Positions 59,230-64,000 of a stretch of 64,000 nucleotides of DNA are shown piece by piece. Within the stretch, counting starts at the first letter, position 1, and each line of letters starts with the position of its first letter. A program made the translations under genes and the position numbers. The notes beneath the pieces are model-generated. The model was not told the origin of the DNA and ran no database searches. It was given only the letters and a program-made list of their open reading frames with translations. The stretch is from Pelagerythrobacter marensis (GTDB lineage: Bacteria; Pseudomonadota; Alphaproteobacteria; Sphingomonadales; Sphingomonadaceae): assembly GCF_036700095.1 (NCBI RefSeq), contig NZ_CP144918.1:683001-747000 (forward strand), given 5' to 3'.

Positions 59230-61215
59230 CTACTCCCCTCCGGCGAGCGGACCCAGCGCGTCGCGCAATTCGCCCAGCCACGGCTCGTAAGGCACCCAGG
59301 CGCCCTGCCCCGCCCGGTTGATCGGGCGGCGCACCTGTTCCGAACTGGCGGTGCGCACGGCCCGCCGCGTCTTGTGGAAATCGAGACAAGCAGCCTCGAA
59401 CGGCAGGCCGAGAAAATCGAGCATGCGGCGCACCTGCCCTTCGAGATCGTCGAGCACGTCCTCGTGCTGCACGCGCAGGACTTTGCCCGGCAGGACGGCG
59501 TCCCAGTGCTCCATCAGGTCGACGTAGTCGGAATAATACCGGCCGATCTCGGTCAGGCCGTAAGTGAACTCCTGCCCTTCGGCAAAAAGCTGGCGGAATC
59601 CCGAAAAGCAGCAGTCCATCGGCGCGCGCCGGGCGTCGATAATCCTGGCGTTGGGCAGGATCAGGTGGATCAGGCCGATATGGCGGAAATTGTTCGGCAT
59701 CTTGTCGATGAAGAACGGCGCGCCCTGGCGGTGGATGCGCGTATTGTCGATATAGTCGCGCCCCATCTGCGCCAGCTGCTCCGCCGAAAGATCGTGGAGC
59801 ACTTGCGGATAGCGCGAAACGCCCGGCTGGCGGCCGCGCAGCCGGTGCGCCAGCGCCAGGATGTCGGGCAGCTCCAGCGTGCCATCGACCTGGCTGTGGC
59901 TGGCGAGGATCTGTTCGAGCAGCGTCGATCCCGCGCGCGGGAGGCCGAGGATGAAGATCGGATCGGGCGCCTCGTGCCCGGCACCGCGGTGCTTCTCGAA
60001 CAGCGCGGGGGTGCAGTGTTCGGCCTGCGCCCGCAGTTCCGCGGCCATCCGGTCGGCGTCGTAACGGGTCTGACGGCGCTTGAGCGTATTGCCCTGTTCG
60101 TAGAAGCGGAAGCTTTCCGCATATTCGCCGCGATCCTCGTGCGCCTTGCCGAGGGCGAAGCTGATGTGGACCCGGTCCATGAAGGCGATGCCGGGCCGCT
60201 CGACCGCAGCGTGCATCGCTGCCATCTCGTCGTCGGTGAAGCGATAGGTCTTGAGGTTGGCGAGCGCGTAGAATGCGTCGCCGTGGTCGGGCCGCGTGGC
60301 AAAGGCGGCCCGATAGGCCGCGATCGCGCCCTCCTGCCGGCCCATTGTCTTGAGCGCATGCCCCTTGCTGGTCAGCGTCGCCGGATCGCCGGGCACTTTC
60401 GCCAGAACGCTGTCGAACAGCTCCAGGGCGCGGTCGTAATCGCCGGTCTGCATCGATTCGATCGCCAGATGCGACTGGAACAGGACATTGTCCGGGTCGC
60501 TGCGATGGAGCCGCTCCGCCTGTTCGCGCGCTTTGGCAAAGCGCTGCCGGCGGCGCAGCGCATCGATGTAGTCGAGCCGGACCTGCACGTTGTCCGGGGC
60601 GAAGGCGACCGCGCTTTCGAGCAGGAATTCGGCATCGTCGAGAATCCCCAGGCGCTTGCCGATCTCGGCCAGCAGGCGCATCGCCTCGACATCGCGCGGA
60701 TGGCGGCGCAGGTAGTGGCGGCAGATCTCCTCCGCCCGCGCCAGCCGGCCTTCGTACAGATGGTTGGCGACGGCGATCAGCTCGCGCGGGAGCGCCGCGA
60801 TCCTGTCGGCCTGGGCCAGCGCCGCCTGCGCTTCGGCCTTTCGGCCCTGCGCGGCGAGAAGCTCCGCCTGGGCTCTCCAGCTGGCATCGAGCGCGGGGTT
60901 GTACCGCGTCGCACGGGCATAGGCGCCCAGCGCCGCCGCCCGGTCTCCGCGCGCACGCGCCAGATGGCCGCTTTCCTGCCAGGCGCGGCCATATTCGGGC
61001 GCGGCGGCGTGCAGCCGCTGCAGGTAATCGTCTGCCCGGGAGTATTCTTTCAGATACCGCGCCCCGACGGCGGTGACATAGAGCGCGTCGCTATCGGCCG
61101 CGTCCGCCGCCAGCAGCGTTTCGGCATGGCGGATCGCCTCGGCAAAGCGGCCTGCGCGCAAGGCGTCCTGCGCCTGCTTCAGCCGCGCGCCGCGATCGTG
61201 CTCCGCCCCTGTCAT
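59230..61215 (-). CDS. TPR-containing sulfotransferase
   Basis: A 661-residue protein in two parts. Residues 8-365 are TPR-type helix pairs (DALRAGRFAEAIRHAETLLAAD, and AMRLLAEIGKRLGILDDAEFLLESA, shown in part). Residues about 400-655 are a sulfotransferase domain with the PAPS-binding FILGLPRAGSTLLEQIL and PRRAPMDCCFSGFRQLF-type 3'-phosphate loop (DARRAPMDCCFSGF). It follows the TonB-dependent receptor across a hairpin and is commonly paired with such receptors in sphingomonads. The acceptor is unknown. Confidence 0.87.
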   Translation of the reverse strand: MTGAEHDRGARLKQAQDALRAGRFAEAIRHAETLLAADAADSDALYVTAVGARYLKEYSRADDYLQRLHAAAPEYGRAWQESGHLARARGDRAAALGAYARATRYNPALDASWRAQAELLAAQGRKAEAQAALAQADRIAALPRELIAVANHLYEGRLARAEEICRHYLRRHPRDVEAMRLLAEIGKRLGILDDAEFLLESAVAFAPDNVQVRLDYIDALRRRQRFAKAREQAERLHRSDPDNVLFQSHLAIESMQTGDYDRALELFDSVLAKVPGDPATLTSKGHALKTMGRQEGAIAAYRAAFATRPDHGDAFYALANLKTYRFTDDEMAAMHAAVERPGIAFMDRVHISFALGKAHEDRGEYAESFRFYEQGNTLKRRQTRYDADRMAAELRAQAEHCTPALFEKHRGAGHEAPDPIFILGLPRAGSTLLEQILASHSQVDGTLELPDILALAHRLRGRQPGVSRYPQVLHDLSAEQLAQMGRDYIDNTRIHRQGAPFFIDKMPNNFRHIGLIHLILPNARIIDARRAPMDCCFSGFRQLFAEGQEFTYGLTEIGRYYSDYVDLMEHWDAVLPGKVLRVQHEDVLDDLEGQVRRMLDFLGLPFEAACLDFHKTRRAVRTASSEQVRRPINRAGQGAWVPYEPWLGELRDALGPLAGGE

Positions 61216-61241
61216 TCCGGCTCCCTGCCAGAAGGCGGGGG

Positions 61242-61271
61242 CCGGGGACAAGCGCTCTCGCCTGCCCCCGG
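61242..61271 (-). terminator. Hairpin between the receptor and sulfotransferase genes
   Basis: CCGGGGGCA pairs with TGTCCCCGG (one G-U pair) around a 12-base loop, in the 76-base gap on the minus strand. It lacks a T-run; a stabiliser or partial terminator is more likely than full termination. Confidence 0.35.
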
Positions 61272-61291
61272 CGCGCCGCGCGCTTCGGGTG

Positions 61292-63931
61292 TCAGTAATC
61301 GACCGAGACGCGGACCCCGACCGTCAGCGGCCGGTTCACGGTCACCCGCGCGCGGTCGAAGTTGAAACTGCCCGCAATCTGGGCGCGCTCATCGGTCAAG
61401 TTCTCGCCGAAGACCTCGAACGCCCAGCGGTCCTTCTCCACCCCGGCCGAAAGGCTGAAGGTGGTGTAGCCGTCGAGCTTCAGCTTGTTGATTTCGATGA
61501 TGTCGGTGTACTTCGAGGAGGAGTGGACGACCTGCGGCATGACGTAGGCGTCCAGCTCGTCCGACAGCGCCCATTCGTAACGCACGCGCAGATTGCCCTG
61601 GAACTCGGGGGCATAGGCCAGCGGGCCGCCTTCCACGACATCCTCGGTCGGGGTCAGAACCTCGGTAATCTCGGTATCGAGGATGGAGAACGCCCCGGCG
61701 ACCGTCAGGCCGGGCACGGTATAGGGCTGGTAGGTGAAATCGCCTTCGATCCCCTTGATCTCCGCATTCGCCGCGTTGTCGGAGAAGAACAGGTTGGTGA
61801 TCGACGGATCGAAGATCGTCGTCTGCAGCCGGCTCACGTCGACGAAGAAGGCGCTGCCGTTCAGCCGCAGCTGGCGGTCGAACAGCTCGGTCTTCCAGCC
61901 GATTTCGTAGTTCTGCACCTCGTCGGTATCGAGCGCGAAAGGCACGATATAGTCGCCGGGGCCCTGCGCGCCGCCGGGGCGGTTGAGCAGGCCGGGGCGG
62001 AACCCTTCGGAATAAGTGGCATAGAACAGCAGGTCGCGCGTCGGCGTGAACGTGACGGTGCCCTTGAAGATCGTGCCGTCGGTCTTCGCCTTGTCCGGGT
62101 TGCCGTAGGGATTGTCGGGCCCGTACTTGTCCGAAAGGTTGGTGCCGCCGCAGCCGGGGATATTGACCTGGTCTTCGACCGGCACGCCCGCATTGGCCCC
62201 GAATATGGGCGAGTTGAGCTTGCAGAAGGCCGATGTCGCGGCACCCTCGATATCCACCTCGATATCGTAATAGCGTGCGCCGCCGGTCACGGTCAGCAGG
62301 TCGGGCACGATGTCGAACGACACTTCGCCGAACAGGCCGAACTGCCGGTCGGTGCGTTTCACGTCGTTGCGGAAGCCGACGTTCGCCGGCAGCGGGCCGG
62401 GATCGCTGAAATAGCCGGGGGCGGCATTGCCGACGATCCCCGTCACTTCGGTATTGGTGAACGGATAGATCGGCGAGAAGCCGCGCGTTTCCCCGTCCGA
62501 ACCGCGCACCAGTTCCGATGCGTAGTAGTAGTCGTTGCGTTCCTTCAGAACGAGGTCCGAATAGAACCCGCCGACCGTGGCGCGGATGCGTTCCTGCTGC
62601 GGCGTGTTGATGCGCAGTTCCTGCGTGAACACGGTCGTATCGGTGTCGGAGGTGACCGAAAGGTTCGGCGCGTAGCAGGTCGGGTCCGCCGGGGCCTGCG
62701 CCACGCTGCCCGGGTAGGAAACGGCCGTGTCGCACATGTAATAGGGAATGTACTGGCCGACGAAGAGATAGTCGGAATAGCCGACTGCCTGCTGCGTCTC
62801 GCGGTCGGTATAGGCGCCGGTGTAGACGATATCGAGCGCGGCGAGGCGCCCTTCCAGCGTCCAGCTGGTGTTCGAGAAATCGTCCTCCAGCCGGTCGTCG
62901 GAGAAGCGCTGGATGTCGAGGTTGTCGAGGCCGAGTTCCGGGTCGGCGAAGAAGACGCCGTCCGATTCGAGGCTCTGTCGGCTGTGGGCGACGGTCAGGC
63001 GCCAGTCGGGCGAGAATTCGTACAGCGCGCTGACGCGGAAGCCTGCGTATTGCGTGTCGTTGAAGTTGTCTTCCACCAGCCGCGCGTTGTCGGCTTCCTG
63101 GAAAGTCACTTCGCTGTCGATATAGGCCAGCGAATCGGGATCGGACTGGAAGCCCGCGCGCGTGTCGCTGACCGGGACGCCGTTGTCGCGCACCGTGCCT
63201 GCCGGCCGATAGCGTGCGCTGTCGCGCATCGAGCGTGTTCCATGAACATTGTCGATATAGCCGCCCTGGTCGTCGAGATAGGCGACCCCGCGCAGCGCCA
63301 GCCGGTCGCTGACCGGCACGTTGAGCATGACTTCGGCGTTGTAGCTCGTCTCGCCGCCCTTGGTGAACGATACGCCCGCCTTGCCCGAGCCGTAGAAGCC
63401 GGTGAGGTCGGGCTTGTTGGTGATCAGCCGCACGACGCCCGCCTGCGAGCTGGCGCCGAACAGGGTCCCCTGCGGCCCGGCAAGCACCTCGATCCGCTCC
63501 AGGTCGGCGGCATAGACGTCGAGGTTGCGGCCCGGCTGGGCCAGCGGCTGCTCGTCGAGATAGAGCGCCACGTTGGGAGCAAGCCCGGCGACGCCGGCAG
63601 TGGTGAGATTGGGCGTGGTCGAGGCGAGGCCGCGAATGTAGATCGTGCTCTGCGACGGGCCGCTGCCGCCGGCGGTGACGTTGGGCAGCTGTTCCAGATA
63701 GTCGTCGAACGTTTCGATGCTGAGCTGTTCCAGCCCCTCGCTGTCCATCGCCTGGACCGCGATCGGCACGTCCTGCATGCTTTCGCTGTTCTTGGTTGCG
63801 GTGACGACGATTTCCTTCAGCCCGCCCTGCCGGCGTTCGGCGGGCGCGGCGTCCTGCGCGATGGCGGGCGTCGTCACGGCGATGGCGGCGGCAAGCGCGC
63901 CAAGACTGCCGCTGCTGCGAAGATTGAGCAT
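61292..63931 (-). CDS. TonB-dependent outer-membrane receptor
   Basis: An 879-residue receptor. A signal peptide (LGALAAAIAVTTPAIAQ) is followed by the TonB box region (LKEIVVTATKNSESM), a plug domain (about 35-150, with YLEQLPNVTAGGSG and IEVLAGPQGTLFGASSQAGVVRLITNKP, split here), and a long beta-barrel ending in an aromatic residue (VGVRVSVDY). The substrate cannot be told; the plug is of the FecA/oar-like sphingomonad type. The ATG 63931 follows AGGGGA. The window ends 69 bases upstream. Confidence 0.93.
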   Translation of the reverse strand: MLNLRSSGSLGALAAAIAVTTPAIAQDAAPAERRQGGLKEIVVTATKNSESMQDVPIAVQAMDSEGLEQLSIETFDDYLEQLPNVTAGGSGPSQSTIYIRGLASTTPNLTTAGVAGLAPNVALYLDEQPLAQPGRNLDVYAADLERIEVLAGPQGTLFGASSQAGVVRLITNKPDLTGFYGSGKAGVSFTKGGETSYNAEVMLNVPVSDRLALRGVAYLDDQGGYIDNVHGTRSMRDSARYRPAGTVRDNGVPVSDTRAGFQSDPDSLAYIDSEVTFQEADNARLVEDNFNDTQYAGFRVSALYEFSPDWRLTVAHSRQSLESDGVFFADPELGLDNLDIQRFSDDRLEDDFSNTSWTLEGRLAALDIVYTGAYTDRETQQAVGYSDYLFVGQYIPYYMCDTAVSYPGSVAQAPADPTCYAPNLSVTSDTDTTVFTQELRINTPQQERIRATVGGFYSDLVLKERNDYYYASELVRGSDGETRGFSPIYPFTNTEVTGIVGNAAPGYFSDPGPLPANVGFRNDVKRTDRQFGLFGEVSFDIVPDLLTVTGGARYYDIEVDIEGAATSAFCKLNSPIFGANAGVPVEDQVNIPGCGGTNLSDKYGPDNPYGNPDKAKTDGTIFKGTVTFTPTRDLLFYATYSEGFRPGLLNRPGGAQGPGDYIVPFALDTDEVQNYEIGWKTELFDRQLRLNGSAFFVDVSRLQTTIFDPSITNLFFSDNAANAEIKGIEGDFTYQPYTVPGLTVAGAFSILDTEITEVLTPTEDVVEGGPLAYAPEFQGNLRVRYEWALSDELDAYVMPQVVHSSSKYTDIIEINKLKLDGYTTFSLSAGVEKDRWAFEVFGENLTDERAQIAGSFNFDRARVTVNRPLTVGVRVSVDY

Positions 63932-64000
63932 GGTTTTCCCCTGCACTCTTGTTCTGGTCGACTGTCGGCCCGGCGCGACTGCGCCGGCGAGCGGCAAGAT

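Overview
The window is a compact, GC-rich (about two thirds GC by eye, not computed) chromosomal segment with short intergenic gaps and many 1-4 base stop/start overlaps. Gene content points to an alphaproteobacterium of the order Sphingomonadales, probably an Erythrobacter-like member: an Rrf2-suf operon carrying a DUF559 gene, DUF1491 and DUF2093 proteins, a CYP153-type P450, a TonB-dependent receptor next to a TPR-sulfotransferase, and a LytTR/LytS pair. No insertion sequence, prophage, CRISPR array or plasmid gene was seen, and no intergenic gap exceeds about 300 bases (the longest, 9985-10281, holds a candidate small transcript).

Layout. 1-5.3 kb: the end of dnaQ, hpf, ptsN, a thioesterase, DUF1491, a cell-wall hydrolase, then leftward xthA, erpA and a CBS protein. 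5.3-10 kb: leftward acyl-CoA ligase, lipoprotein gamma-glutamyltransferase and pyrD. 10.3-19 kb: a DUF885 peptidase-like protein, then the nine-gene suf operon (rrf2-sufB-DUF559-sufC-exported small protein-sufD-sufS-sufT-sufA), interrupted by two palindromic repeat elements. 19-31.7 kb: envelope proteins, adenosine kinase, purD/xseA with overlapping divergent start codons, M23 peptidase, phytase-like esterase, rpmB, tadA, RNase T2, nadC and a LytTR two-component system. 31.8-40.5 kb: an HD-domain protein, an envelope-protease/DsbA trio, a PAS protein divergent from CYP153, msrB, a PilZ protein, tRNA-Leu(TAA) and ihfB. 40.5-47.6 kb: GntR regulator, POT peptide transporter, two overlapping amidohydrolases (the second without its metal ligands), FKBP, NnrU and an alpha/beta hydrolase. 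47.6-55.2 kb: dxs, zur, exported msrA, purH, heparinase-like protein and rpe. 55.5-64 kb: DUF2141, a possible Tam41-like nucleotidyltransferase with a diacylglycerol-kinase-like protein, an M20 amidohydrolase, the TPR-sulfotransferase and the TonB-dependent receptor.

The most distinctive signals are small. A repeat of about 37 bp occurs five times, only between convergent genes, and in four copies it begins with a gene's own TAG stop codon. The suf leader consists of consecutive inverted repeats, the last abutting the start codon of the regulator. A GTTC-N7-GTTC motif, the form of an alphaproteobacterial LexA box, lies upstream of the PAS gene. A catalytically empty amidohydrolase is encoded overlapping an apparently intact one. 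A possible mitochondrial-type CDP-DAG synthase homologue overlaps a lipid kinase gene. All functional calls come from reading protein motifs by eye; no database search was run.
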